A DNA stretch of 64,000 nt from Azolla caroliniana. Lineage: Eukaryota > Polypodiophyta. The stretch spans positions 9,052,001-9,116,000 of the forward strand of contig JBHGNT010000015.1 in NCBI GenBank assembly GCA_043228905.1. Direction: 5' to 3'. The position numbers and the translations under genes are program-made. The notes beneath the pieces are model-generated. The model was not told the origin of the DNA. It did no database searches and saw nothing but the letters and a program-made list of their open reading frames with translations. Positions within the stretch are counted from its first letter, which is position 1. Every line of letters begins with the position of its first letter. Below, piece after piece: positions 1-11,137 of this stretch.

Positions 1-1353
1 GCTCGTTGCGAAAGGCTACATGCAATCGCATGGCATAGACTACGAAGAAACCTTTGCCCCGGTGGCAAAGATGACAACTGTATAGATAGTAATTGCACTT
101 GCCGCAGCGAAGGGATGGCACTTCCACTAGATGGACGTGAAAAATGCTTTCCTCCAAGGAGAGTTAGAAGAAGAGGTGTACATGATACAACCACCCGGAT
201 TCGAATCTCGTAAACATCCGCACACCGTATGCCGACTCAAGAAGCCACTCTACAGCCTCAAACAAGCACTACGTGCTTGGCATTCGAAGATCACACAATA
301 TCTTCCTCAAGTCGGATTTTGGATGTCAAAATCCGATACTTCTCTGTACATCCGAAATGAGTCGGATAGCCCGATCATCATGATCCTATACATGGATGAC
401 TTGGTCATCGGAGGAAAGGATCTCACAGAGATCAACAAAGTCAAAACACTTCTCTCCGATAGATTCGAAATGAAAGACCTGCACGAACTCCATTACTTCC
501 TAGGCATTGAAGTAATTTGGACACCAGTCGGGATAATGATCTCACAACGACACTACATCGTCAACTTACTCTACAAGTTCGGAATGACCGAGTGCAAGCC
601 TGTGTCTACCCCTCTTGATCGTAACCTAAAGATTGATGCCAATTCCGGAACCGCTGAGAGCGAGCCGACTCAGTATCGACAATTGATTGGTAGTTTGATC
701 TATCTAACCATTACGTGACCCGAGCTCAGTTATTCGGTCGGCCTACTTAACCAATTCATGCAGAATCCGCGAAACCTTCATCTTGATTGTGCTAAGAGGA
801 TACTACGGTATGTTAGTACGACAATGGCTTACAACATCATGTGTAAGTCAAACACGACTATTCGACTCGAAGGGTACACCGACGTGGACTGGGCAAGCTA
901 TAAAGCGGATAGATGATCCACCTCCAGATTTGTCTTCTCCCTCGGCCGCGGAGCAATCTCTTGGAGCAGCAAGAAATAGCCAACAGTCGCACTGTCGAGC
1001 ACAAAAGCTGAATATAGGGGCGCAACAGTCTACGCATGCGAAGTCGTATGGCTTAAACGCATACTAAAGGATTTGGGCGTTCCCATCAAGGATCCCATTT
1101 GTCTCTACTACGACAACATGAGCAGTATCTACCTAGCGCGCAATCCCGTACTTCACACGTGAACTAAACATATCGAAGTGCATTACCACTTCATCCGCGA
1201 GCGCGTATAGGCCGGCGAGATCGATCTACAACATACCAGTACGCACCTCCAAGTTGTTGATATATTTATGAAGGCCTTAGGAGTCGACAAGCTCGGGCAA
1301 TTTGCATCGGACCTTGGTCTCACGACATCTACATTGCTGAACTTGAGGGGGAG
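1..1353 (+). pseudogene. Ty1/copia RT and RNase H remnant
   Basis: Decayed 3' part of a copia polyprotein, cut by the window start. Reverse transcriptase is readable from base 1 to about 760, with the palm motif YMDD at 389-400 (most copia elements have YVDD) and the FLGIEV block near 500. RNase H follows at about 880-1340, with the [19 protein letters not shown] block. Stops are scattered: near 86, at 129 (a TAG where Q is expected), 716, 1159 and 1207. The frame also shifts after 716, so it cannot make a working enzyme. A purine run with five G's (about 1344-1353) resembles a polypurine tract. Superfamily assignment is secure; family is not named. Confidence 0.9.
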
Positions 1354-1476
1354 TACAAGTACAGGCAACATGGAAGCAATACTCAATTGATCAAGTACGC
1401 AACACAACCGACTAGACAAGTCGAAGTACGAACCAAACAACCTTCTGGACAGATAGAAGTTGTGTTCGAATGGGCG

Positions 1477-1681
1477 TGTTGAGAGTCGAACTCAACTTCC
1501 CATAAATAGGTTTCACACTAGCTCATGGACATGTTGGGCTAGTTTTGTAAATAATAGAAAGGGCACTTGCCCTAGCTTAGTTGGTATATAAACCAACGCA
1601 TTGTAACTTAGTTACTGTTGGATGTTTTATGTTTGATGTATTTTTGGTTAATATATAGTTTGTTTCCATCTCTGCCTTAAG

Positions 1682-1736
<55 letters not shown>

Positions 1737-1815
1737 TGTTGCCTCAGACACACACACATTCTCAATCTTCTTCCGCTGCATTGCAATCACTCTTGCCTCC
1801 CATTCCGTTACAACA
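1477..1815 (+). repeat. Probable 3' LTR of the first copia remnant
   Basis: It begins TGTTGAGAGTCG, the kind of start seen in other copia LTRs here (31397 and 43443, minus strand). It contains a TATA-like TTGGTATATAAACC near 1589 and a 49-base CT tract. The start is fairly convincing. The 3' edge is a guess, because no second copy is available for comparison. About 120 bases between the purine tract and this LTR are unassigned. Confidence 0.55.
1684..1732 (+). repeat. (CT)n microsatellite, about 24 units
   Basis: Nearly pure CT dinucleotide run inside the LTR, downstream of the TATA-like sequence. Antisense it gives the meaningless ER repeats in the overlapping open frames. Confidence 0.95.
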
Positions 1816-1830
1816 ATATAATACAATAGT

Positions 1831-2045
1831 ACATACATACACACATACACACATACACATTTACACATAACACTTACATACAATATACAATATGTACACA
1901 CACATAGATACACATGGAATACAATACAATCCATACATAACCACACACACACATGTGTATAATATACATATATATATGTTGTATGGAACATACATACACA
2001 CACAAACATAACACACATCACACATGCTATACATACAATAAATGC
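1831..2045. repeat. ACATAC-rich satellite, left part
   Basis: Low-complexity A/C/T DNA built from ACATAC, ACACAC and AACATAACAC words. It includes a TATGGAACATACATACACAC block (1981-2000 region) that recurs at about 4044 and 11040. I read this as the left part of one satellite-like tract that later took up a LINE and chromovirus A. Confidence 0.75.
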
Positions 2046-2075
2046 AATTAAATAAAATACAATACAATATGTTCA

Positions 2076-3973
2076 TCAATACACGACACTATGCATCACT
2101 TGGGCTTCAACAAGGCATGGATTAAGGGTGTTTCTTGTCTTTATAGAAATGCACATAGCTAGGTGTTGTTGGCAGGTGGAGTAGGACCTCGGTTTAATAT
2201 TACTCGGTCCGTCCGCTAGGGATGTTCGCTCGCACCATTTTTTTTCCTTTTGTTTGCGGAAGCAATGCATGTATTTATATTATCACAATCTATAGGCTTG
2301 TGTGGTTTAGCGATGCCAATGCATGGACAATATATATTTGACTCGGAATTTGTAGATGATATTGCATTATATGTGGATGGGACTCTAACGAATTTGCAAC
2401 AAGTACAAGGGGCTTTGTCACAGTTTTGTATATCATCTGGAGTTAAATTGGGAGAAAACTGTTGCATTTTGGGCGAGCAAGGAACCGCCGTCTTGTTGGG
2501 CACCGCATCACACTTTCCAGTGGACTCAAAGAGGAGTTGTGGTTTGATATCTTGTAGTGCAGGTTGGGATTGATTTAGTCCTAGAACTACATGCTACACC
2601 ATTATTATTAACTTTAAGGAAAAAGTTATTCTTGTGGAGCCACGCTAAACTATCTTTCGCCGGGAGAGTGATAGTTCCCAACCATGTGCTACTATCTACG
2701 GTGTGGTATATAGCTTCATCTTAGATCTTTTCAAAATCGTGCATTGAACAAATTCGAAGGCTGGTTAGGAATTTTATATGGGCAGGGGAGGATAGGAGTC
2801 ATGTAAGAGCGAAGGTGGCATGGAGTACATTGATAACCCCGAAGCAATACGGTGGTCTGGGGATTATAGATCCATTAGACCAATGCATGTCCTTGTTAGC
2901 AAAGCTAATAGTTTGTGGCCTTTTACTAGGACATGCCCCTTGGAAGCAATTGCTTATGCAAATATTGTATCGTTTTGCTCCGCCGATGGATGGATTATGG
3001 AGTGATAACATAAGGTAGATCTTTAAATCAGACAAGAAACATGTTATGAATAGGAATTGGGAAGACAAATTTTTTAATAGTCTTCTAAGAGGATGGGAGC
3101 ATGTACATAAAGGGTTGGGACATGGTGTACCAACATGTGAGGAGGAATACTTTAGACAAAACTTAGTGTGAAATCCGAATATACGTTTGCCCTCAGGGCA
3201 CATGTCGGAGTCCCGTATGCGATTGGATTGGGCCAAGCTCGATGCAAGGCCGGGAGCGTCCATTGATGCATGGAAATCCTTTCATACTTTGAATATAAAT
3301 GCCAAATTAGAATTTTTGTCTTCCTTGAGAGGGATTGTAGTTTTTATGTTTAGGGATTGCAGTTTTTCGTGGGTTATGGTAGTATGGGCTACAATGGCAC
3401 AAATGTGGCCATATGAGGCATGTCCAAATGACACGATTATTAGAATTCAAAGAGGAATGATAATGGTGGTGCAACGAAGTCATATGGAAGCTCCTTACAT
3501 GTTAAAGGCAATGCAAGAAGTATGGGAGCTGCTATGCACCACCACAATGTGGTTTATTTGGATTGTTAGGTGTTCTAAGGTGTTTGGTAATACTACTGTT
3601 CATCCAGTGGAATGTGTATGGAATGTCTAGATTGAGATGGTGCATACCATGAAAGGGTGGTATGAGGATATTAAAGGCGAGACAGATGCTGCAGTATTGC
3701 AATGCCTTGAATTTATTGCCTATTGGAAGAATGCCCCTTTTCTCACATTACAAAATTCAAGACCCCAATGGTGCTTAGCACCATCAATATGGTTGTTCCC
3801 ACCACCAATCACATAACTTGGTTAAGCCGTGGTGGAGTGTTCATACTATTTATCCTTGAGGGATGGAACCTAAGGAAGAATGCATCATATCAATGGTAGC
3901 TTGATGGTAGGTGAACTTTATTTTAATAATTGTTTATAACTAATGAAAGGATATTTTCTAGGGAAAAAAAAAA
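2076..3973 (+). mobile_element. 5'-truncated LINE (non-LTR retrotransposon) remnant
   Basis: Coding remnants in several frames match a plant LINE ORF2. RT blocks appear near 2200-2240 (a degenerate RSVR-GCSLAPF motif) and at 2340-2385 (FVDDIALYVDGTL, the F-x-DD catalytic motif). About 2620-2990 carries the C-terminal stretch with SFAGRVIVPNHVLLSTVWY and NFIWAGED, typical of the zf-RVT-associated region. Open pieces run 2250-2573, 2815-3018 and 3187-3630. The endonuclease and early RT are absent, so the copy is 5'-truncated. It ends in a 10-base A tail at 3964-3973, immediately followed by satellite DNA. Frameshifts and stops make it non-functional. No clear target duplication was found in the repetitive flanks. 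Confidence 0.85.
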
Positions 3974-4157
3974 TGTAAATACATACACACACAAACATAA
4001 CAAACAACACACATGCATACCACATACAAACATATATGATGTATGGAACATACATACACACACACACAAACATAACACACAACACACATGCATACCACAT
4101 ACCACATACAAACATAACAAACAACATACATGCATACCACATACAAACATATATAAT
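3974..4157. repeat. ACATAC-rich satellite, middle part
   Basis: About two imperfect units of roughly 70-85 bp, made of CACACAAACATAACA, CACATGCATACCACATAC and AAACATATAT(G/A)ATGTATG words. It matches the tract at 1831-2045 in composition and motifs. It is split from it by the LINE and from 11043-11110 by chromovirus A. Confidence 0.75.
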
Positions 4158-4162
4158 GTATG

Positions 4163-4618
4163 TATTACGAGCATGACCATTTAATATCCCGTGGTGAGAA
4201 TTTACCGTAGTATTCTATACACGTGGATAAGTGTGAGGGTCAAACGAGAGTGTAAAGAAGGGGAGGATTACTTTTAATCCTCGGGATTGAGACAACCCAT
4301 TAGTTCAAGTGTGAACTTGCCTAGGGGCATTGGGTATCGCTATAAATAAAAGGCCTAGCTACCCTCATTTGATCATCTTTTTTACTACATCGAGACTCTG
4401 CTCTTGTGGTGGGTCAACTCTTGTAGCGAGCGCGCCAGCACCAGGTACGACTCGACGCCACAACGGTGGTATGGGACGCCGATCGAGGCTCGAGTCCGTC
4501 TCGATCCCTTTGCTCAGGGGTGGTCGGGTGGATCGGCACCCTTCTTTCTCTTTCTCCTTTCTATCTATCATTAGTTTATCCTTATCTTAAGCTTACTTTA
4601 GTACCTAGATCTCTAATA
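4163..4618 (+). repeat. 5' LTR of chromovirus A
   Basis: 456 bp. The first bases are TATTACGAGC where the 3' LTR has TGTTACGAGC, so the terminal TG is mutated here. It ends CTCTAATA, giving TG...TA rather than TG...CA termini. TATAAATA at 4341-4348 is the likely core promoter. An 8-bp inverted repeat GAGGATTA-CTTT-TAATCCTC lies near 4263-4282. Confidence 0.95.
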
Positions 4619-4620
4619 TT

Positions 4621-4632
4621 TGGTATCAGAGC
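4621..4632 (+). other. Primer binding site, initiator-Met tRNA (A)
   Basis: TGGTATCAGAGC, the standard complement of the 3' end of plant initiator Met tRNA, two bases after the 5' LTR. It primes minus-strand DNA synthesis. Confidence 0.95.
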
Positions 4633-6260
4633 TATGTACTAATGTTTCTTTGTTTGTCTTTTGTCTTTTGATTAATGGTGATCGATCGATGTGCGGTCGG
4701 CCTTGATCTAGACAACGATCAACAAAGAACTTCGGTAACTGTTTCCGTAAATTTTTTTTCTATTCTCTCTTCTCCCATCTAATTATGTGTTTAGTTTATA
4801 TGTCATTTTTTCATTAAGTCAATGATGTTGTAGTGATCTTTAATTGATTATCTAAAACGTTTACATATGTACACGAGGTCAATACCTTGTTTGACATATA
4901 AATAATATGTGATGAGTGTCGTATGCGTACAAGGTTAATACCTCAATTACGTATTACGTTCACGAACATATGTTACGTTTGCGTATGAGTTTAATACCTT
5001 GATTTGTTCTAAAGGATATGCATTTGGTCTTGTATGCGTAAGAGGTCAATACCTCAATTGCGTATTACGATGATCTCTTATTTGTGGATGTTTCGTGTGC
5101 ATAGAGGTATATACCTCGATTACGTATCTCGATCACATCATTTGTGGCTATTTAATATAACGATATGTTTAATATAGGCATATGTGGTCACGTATATACG
5201 TACGTATTTGATCGTATATATGTGATAAGTAAACATATGTGTATATTTGTTATTACGTGATTATATCGAAAGTTGTCCTTGTCGAGAAAAGGATGTTGGT
5301 GGCCGTCCTCACATTTTTGTGAGAATGGCGTTGTCACCATCCCTTTTTTAACAATTTTTTATTGTTGACAACCCCGTTGATGACCTCAATTTCGTTATGT
5401 AAAGAAACGCCTATAGCCATAAAGATGTTGAGTACGTAGGGCTTGACCCACTTCAAGTGAGGTCGCTCCAATGACACACGTATCCAACATCCCTCCCTCG
5501 TTACATGGATACGATGCCACCATGAGCTCGTTCTTACGAGAGGCATTCGTAATGACGTGACCGTGTGATGGGTCATGTGGGCCTACTACGAAACAAGGGC
5601 TCATTTGGCTTGACCATTAGGTTGCAGTTTGGCGTATGCAATCGTAATTACGAGACTTGAGGTTAGGTAACGTACCAACATAGTTTTGGTAATGAGGGCG
5701 AAATAAGGACCCTTGACATATATGTTCTTTTAAGAAAAACATATATGACCAAATGCCTCGCATATCTCTTATACGTATCAAACATTAAGCATTTGAGAAG
5801 AGCAACTTACTTGTTTGGCTCAAGTGTTTAATGTATTTGTTCTCGAGGTCTTGAGTTCAAATATGACCAAGACCATACAACATCCTTGATACATATGACT
5901 ATAACACATGTTTAGACTTAAGGTCTAAGTGCACCTCGGGGTCCTCGTAATAGGACTTAAAGAGCCGAAACCACATATGTGGGCAAAGAAACATAGTTTA
6001 TTATTAACATTTTTTTCGTGTATAAACTACTCATGACGCGAACATACATGGTTGAGCCTCGGGGAGCCGCCATTGAAAAATCGATATAGAAAAGACATTA
6101 AATTGTCACCCCCATGGTTTTTAAAACACCTTTGTGTTACCATAGTAACTTGATCTTGAACCTATCGATTAATGTTTGCCCATGATATGTTTACATCACG
6201 ACATGATGTTATGACTATCTCTCTGACCTTATCCTATTTCTTTTCCAGAAATAATCTTTA
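4633..6260 (+). other. Untranslated leader of chromovirus A
   Basis: About 1.6 kb without a convincing gene. It holds a run of short inverted repeats of the form GAGGT-CAAT-ACCTC (about 4875-5125, partly eroded; the cleaner set is in element B), a CTCACA-TTTT-TGTGAG hairpin near 5310, and a stretch near 5812-5872 resembling tRNA A and B boxes. The short open frames in it are not conserved as proteins in B. Confidence 0.8.
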
Positions 6261-7645
6261 ATGGCTCAAATTAACGACCCGATGTCATCCGCTCAAGCGA
6301 AAGGAACTCAAGGGAATCCTCTTGGACAAATGTCCACTGAGATGTATTTGGCACAAATAACCCAATACCTTAGTTTCACCGCTCAACAGATGACCAAACT
6401 TCGGCAATCTTAGAGTGCTCTTGAGGCACGTGTCATTAGTCTACAACATGAGACTAATAGACCTGATGAGCGACAAGGTGAACCATCATTTGTCGTTAAA
6501 GCCATTTACGAGAGACAAAAAGGAAAGAACCGAAGAAGCAATCTACACATGTCTGGGACGAAGGGAGTCTCATTTTGAGCTCTATCCCACGCCAGATAGT
6601 ACGAAGATTGCATATGTCGGCCGAGAACCGAGGGGGTAAGGCCGCCACCTGGTGGCATGGGCTCCGTACAATGGGGAAATTGCCCGATACCTAGACAAAT
6701 TTTGTCACGGTTTTTAAGGGCCAATTTTTGCAACCTCCCTCTCGAACCGAGGCCGCACAAGCTTTAATGAACCTCTCTAGCAGGAAATTTTCCTCGCTAG
6801 AAGACTATGTTCACCATACTAGAACCCAAATCCAAAAATCGGGTCTAGAAGGGGACAATTGGTTGATAGCTTGTTTTGTCAATGGCATCCCCAATTCGGA
6901 CTATCACTGGATAGTGCACGATAAGGATCCAAAATCCTTCGAAGAGGCCGTTGAAATAGTTCTTCGCTATCAACGCACTTCGAAGAAGGACCACAACAAA
7001 CCCAACGAAGTGCTCAGGACTAAGCAGTCGCAATTCGTTGGGAAACGGAAGACACCCAACGAATTCATGGATCGCGATTGTAAGCGACAACATCCTTTTT
7101 GCGTATTCTGCAAAAAGAAGGGTCATACAAAAGATCAATGTCGAAAGCTCCAACAGAAAGAGCACGACAACAAAGCTAAAGCTGCAGACCATAAAGGTAA
7201 GATTCCTAATATCCTTCAGGTCTATACACATCATTTAAGTAATTGTCAATGTTCTTTCCCTCACTATGTATTGGGTCCCAGTGATTTACTACGTGCAAAC
7301 AGTCCCGTACAATTTTTATTTGATTCGGGAAGCTCACACAATTTTGTGAATGATCGTTTGGTTCAGATATGGGGAATCCAACCCACTGTAAGTGATCACA
7401 CGGTGCACTTGGCTGATGGAAGAGTACAATACATCAATGGGGCGATTCATTCATTAGGAATTTCTATTGATACTTATATAGAGGAAGTAGACTTCCATGT
7501 AATGAATCTTTGTACCACTGATGTAATATTGGGTTATCCCTGGTTTTATAATAAAAACTCTTCTTTATCTATTGATTGGGTTCATCATTCAATTACATTT
7601 GTATTGAACGATTGTACTCATTTTATTCAATGTGTAAAAAAATAA
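6261..7645 (+). pseudogene. gag and protease of chromovirus A
   Basis: Begins with ATG at 6261, matching B's gag start at 14997. The N-terminal third is broken by stops and frameshifts. From 6728 a 305-codon frame is open. It carries the gag region, the zinc knuckle [14 protein letters not shown] (about 7099-7140; nucleic-acid binding) and the aspartic protease active site [11 protein letters not shown] near 7320. Relative to B it lacks about 15 bp just before the protease. A stop at 7643 separates it from RT. Non-functional as it stands. Confidence 0.9.
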
Positions 7646-7651
7646 TCCCTC

Positions 7652-9070
7652 TTGATTGTTTCCTCGTGTCCATCAATATCCGAGTTGTCTTGTTCTACTC
7701 TATTTTATTGTGTACTTGATCCGGACATTCACATTTATAATATCGATAATGTCTCGGTTCAATTAACATATTTTGAACAACAACTTGATGAAATCTTAAA
7801 TGATTTTCGTGATGTTTTTCCGAGTGAACTACCAGATGGCTTACCTCCTAAACGTAATATAGACCATCGTATAGATATTGTACCTGGTGTTGCACCAATA
7901 AGTATACCTCCTTATCGCTTAACTCGATCCGAAGAGGATGAGGTATCTAAGCAACTTAAGGACTATTTACGAATGGGTTATATACGTTATAGTAAATCTC
8001 CATGGGTTGCACCAGTTCTCTTGGTTAAAAAGAAAGAGGGTACATGGCGTATGTGTATTAATTACCGACGCTTGAATAAAGTGACGATCAAGAATTCGTA
8101 TCCATTGCCCCGGGCTGACGATCTAATTGACCGTCTCCAGGGAGCTCGGTATTTTACGAAACTTGATCTCCGTACTGGCTACCATCAAATACGAATAAGT
8201 GAGGACGATGTTCCTAAAACGGCATGCCATTACGAGTTTTTGGTTATGCCTTTTGGTTTTACCGAGAACAACTTGGAAAATTTGTCGTTATTTTCTTGGA
8301 TGATATTTTGGTTTATAGCTGTACATTAAAAGAACATGCTAGACATGTCCGCTTTGTTTTACAAACATTGCGTGCCAAACATATTTATGCAAAGATCTCA
8401 AAATGTGAGTTCTTCAAGAAATCAATTACTTATCTTTGACATCTCATAACTGAATGAGGAGTTGAAATTGATCCTTCTCGCATTGAGAAAATCAAGCTAT
8501 GGCCCACTCTTCGTAATATTCGAGAAGTTCGATCATTCCTTGGTTTTGTCCGGTTTTTGCGAAAGTCTCTTCGTAATTACTCCCAATTGATGACGCCATT
8601 TACTTATCTTTTAAAAGGTCAAACACGTAAGTCTACAAAACCTATTCTGGGGAATGCTACACTAGACCTCGCCTTTAAGGAACTCAAGGTTTGCAAGGCT
8701 CCTTCACTTCTTTTACCTAATCCTTCAAAACCTTTTGAGGTTGAAGCCAATGCAAGAGATTATGCTATAGGTGCTGTCTTGTATCAAGATGGTAAACCAA
8801 TAGCATTCAAGAGTAAGAAACTTGATTCTACTCAATGTCGGTATACCGTTCAAGAAAAGGAATTATTTGCAGTTATACATGCTCAAAACATGGCACCATT
8901 ATCTTTGTGGTAACTACGGACCATGAGTCCTTGAAATATTTCTGTGACCAACAAGACTTGAAAGGTCATAAGGCACGATGGGCTGATCTCATCCAGGACT
9001 TTGATTTTTCCATACAATATTGTAAAGGTTCCATGAACACTGTCGCTGATGCACTAAGTCGCATCCGTGA
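7652..9070 (+). pseudogene. RT and RNase H of chromovirus A
   Basis: Degenerate reverse transcriptase (about 7790-8440) and RNase H (about 8680-9070). Recognisable blocks are the [13 protein letters not shown] region, TGYHQIRI near 8178, and FLDDILVYS near 8296 in a shifted frame. Two deletions relative to B remove 15 and about 44 bp near 8225-8270 and destroy the segment just before the catalytic FLDD. Further losses near 8690 and 8890 break RNase H, including the LYGNRF block. Non-functional. Confidence 0.9.
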
Positions 9071-10172
9071 AGTTAATATGCTTAGCTTCACTGAAATAAC
9101 ATCAGATCTTTATGATCACCTTCGAGGAAAGTATCCTGATGACAGTTATTTTGCAAAATATTGGGCAAGAGTCGAGTCTGGAACAGACACCAGCACATCC
9201 TCGAAGGAATACTTCCACATTGCTAACAGTTTGCTCTACCATAATGGGAAGGTTTGTGTTCTAGATTTACCCGACGTAAAAAAGAGGATTCTTTTTGAAT
9301 GCCATGATGCACCCTCAACAGGGCACCCTGGAATACATCGTACATTTGTTCTCATCTCCACTCAATTTTATTGGCCTAAGATGCGTCCTGACATACATAG
9401 CTATGTGACTAAATGTCACCAGTGTCAGGTTAACAAAGCCGAGCGACTTAAAGCCGTAGGACTTTTACATCCCTTCGACATTCCCAATAATAAGTGGGAA
9501 AGTATATCCATGGATTTTATTGTTAGCCTTCCTCGCACCTAAAAAGGTCATGATGCCATTTGGGTTGTCGTTGATCGACTAACTAAAATGGCCAGATTTA
9601 TTGCTACTAAAACCACGGTAACAACTCCTGAATTGGCTTACCAATTCGTTGACGAATTATTTCATTTTTATGGGTTACCGATGGATATCGTGAGTGATCG
9701 AGATCCAAAGTTTACTAGTGACTTCTAGACGCAAGTCTTTAAGAAGTTAGAAACTACGTTGAGCATGAGCTCCACGGATCATCCTCAATCCAATGGACAG
9801 ACAGAACCAGTAAATCAAATTATTGAGGACATGCTTCGAGCATACATTGGTGCAAAACCAACAAAATGGGAACGTTATCTCCCAATTTTGGAGTTTTCTT
9901 ATAACAGCTCCAAGCATACATCGACGGGATATAGTCCTTTTATGTTGATGTATGGTTTTCAGCCACGAGCCCCAATTGATGTTAATATACATCATGATGA
10001 GTTGCGAAGTACGCAAAACTTTCTTCGGGATATGCAAGATATTTTGCATATTGCACGAGATAATATAAAAACAGCTCAAGATAGAGCGCATTTTTATGCC
10101 GACCATCATAGGCAAACCTCGTGTATTCAACCCTGGATAGAAGGTATTTTTACATGTACCTCACAATTCTAA
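9071..10172 (+). pseudogene. Integrase of chromovirus A
   Basis: The zinc-binding H2C2 region (about 9300-9430, ending [11 protein letters not shown]) and the catalytic core are recognisable, with [10 protein letters not shown] near 9510, VSDRDPKF near 9692 and the HPQS-GQTE block near 9780. Stops at 9541 and 9726 and a one-base insertion near 10116 break the frame. A TAG at 10138-10140 is also present at the equivalent site in B. Confidence 0.88.
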
Positions 10173-10176
10173 GACA

Positions 10177-10524
10177 TTGTTTACGGGTAAGTGCGCTAAG
10201 TTAGCCCCACGGTTTTGTGGACCTTTTACAGTCCTCAAACGCATTGGGTCATCAGCCTATCGTCTCACTCTTCCTGATGGTGTTGGAATTCATCCAGTCT
10301 TTCATGTGAGTCGTCTAAAAGAACTTCTAGGTTCTGGTGACAACACAGTTACAACTGAAACTCTAGTTACTTCTGAAGATTTATCTTCGAAACCACATGT
10401 ACCAGAAAGAATTCTCGATGTTAAAAAACAAAAAAGTTACATACTAAAGACATCCGAGAATTTAAAATTAAATGGATGGACAAATCTATCAAAGATGCCA
10501 CATGGGAACACGAGAATACTCTAA
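10177..10524 (+). pseudogene. Integrase C-terminus and chromodomain of A
   Basis: A GPFTVLKRIGSSAYRL integrase C-terminal block is followed by HPVFHVSRLKELLG and a degraded chromodomain starting PHVPERILDV. Chromodomains of this group of Ty3/gypsy elements are thought to steer integration to particular chromatin. The frame shifts near 10430, so the chromodomain is truncated compared with B. Confidence 0.85.
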
Positions 10525-10581
10525 GAACAAACTTCCCTAACTTTCCATTGCAAGAGTGCAATGTTTTAAAGAAGGGGAGTA

Positions 10582-11037
10582 TGTTACGAGCATGACCATT
10601 TAATATCCCGTGGTGAGAATTTACCGTAGTATTCTATACAGGTGGATAAGTGTGAGGGTTAAACGAGAGTGTAAAGAAGGGGAGGATTACTTTTAATCCT
10701 CGGGATTGAGACAACCCATTAGGTCAAGTGTGAACTTGTCTGGGGGCCTTGGGTATTGCTATAAATAAGAGGCCTAGCTACCCTCATTTGATCATCTTTT
10801 TGACTACATCAAGACTCTGCTCTTGTGGTGGGTCAACTCTTGTAGTGAGCGTGCCAGCACCAGGTACGATTCAACGCCATGGCAGTGGAATGGGACGCCG
10901 ATCGAGGCTTGAGTCCGTCTCGATCCCTTCGCTCGGGGGTGGTTGGGTGGATCGGCACCCTTCTTTCTCTTTCTCCTTTCTATCTATCATTAGTTTATCC
11001 TTATCTTAAGCTTAATTTAGTACCTAGATCTCTAATA
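10582..11037 (+). repeat. 3' LTR of chromovirus A
   Basis: 456 bp, same length as the 5' LTR, starting TGTTACGAGC and ending TCTAATA. It directly follows a purine-rich tract (about 10568-10581) and is followed by target duplication GTATG. The TATA box is at 10760-10767. Confidence 0.95.
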
Positions 11038-11110
11038 GTATGGAACATACATACACACAAATCACATATGAATACCACATTGATAATGCACACATACACA
11101 CATATATATG
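11038..11110. repeat. ACATAC-rich satellite, right part
   Basis: Continues the tract seen at 1831-2045 and 3974-4157, including TATGGAACATACATACACAC. It is separated from the rest by chromovirus A. Confidence 0.7.
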
Positions 11111-11137
11111 ATAGGTGGCCCATTCTATGTGTAGATA

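Larger units (their letters stand above)
4163..11037 (+). mobile_element. Chromovirus A (Ty3/gypsy), full length but decayed
   Basis: Complete element: two 456-bp LTRs, primer site, long leader, degenerate gag-pol, chromodomain remnant and polypurine tract. It is flanked by target duplication GTATG at 4158-4162 and 11038-11042. By eye the LTRs differ at roughly 20-25 positions, mostly C/T or G/A, so it is clearly older than its relative B at 12828-19880. It sits in satellite DNA. Internally it differs from B by many substitutions and several deletions of about 14-45 bp. Confidence 0.95.

Noticed and set aside
1577-2079. Minus-strand frames rich in Glu-Arg or Cys-Val-Tyr repeats, also at 3918-4184.
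   Set aside because: They are translations of CT and ACATAC repeats, not genes.
4870-5130. Regularly spaced short repeats resembling a CRISPR array, also 13554-13795.
   Set aside because: Units are degenerate hairpins in a retrotransposon leader, without conserved direct repeats, spacers or cas genes.
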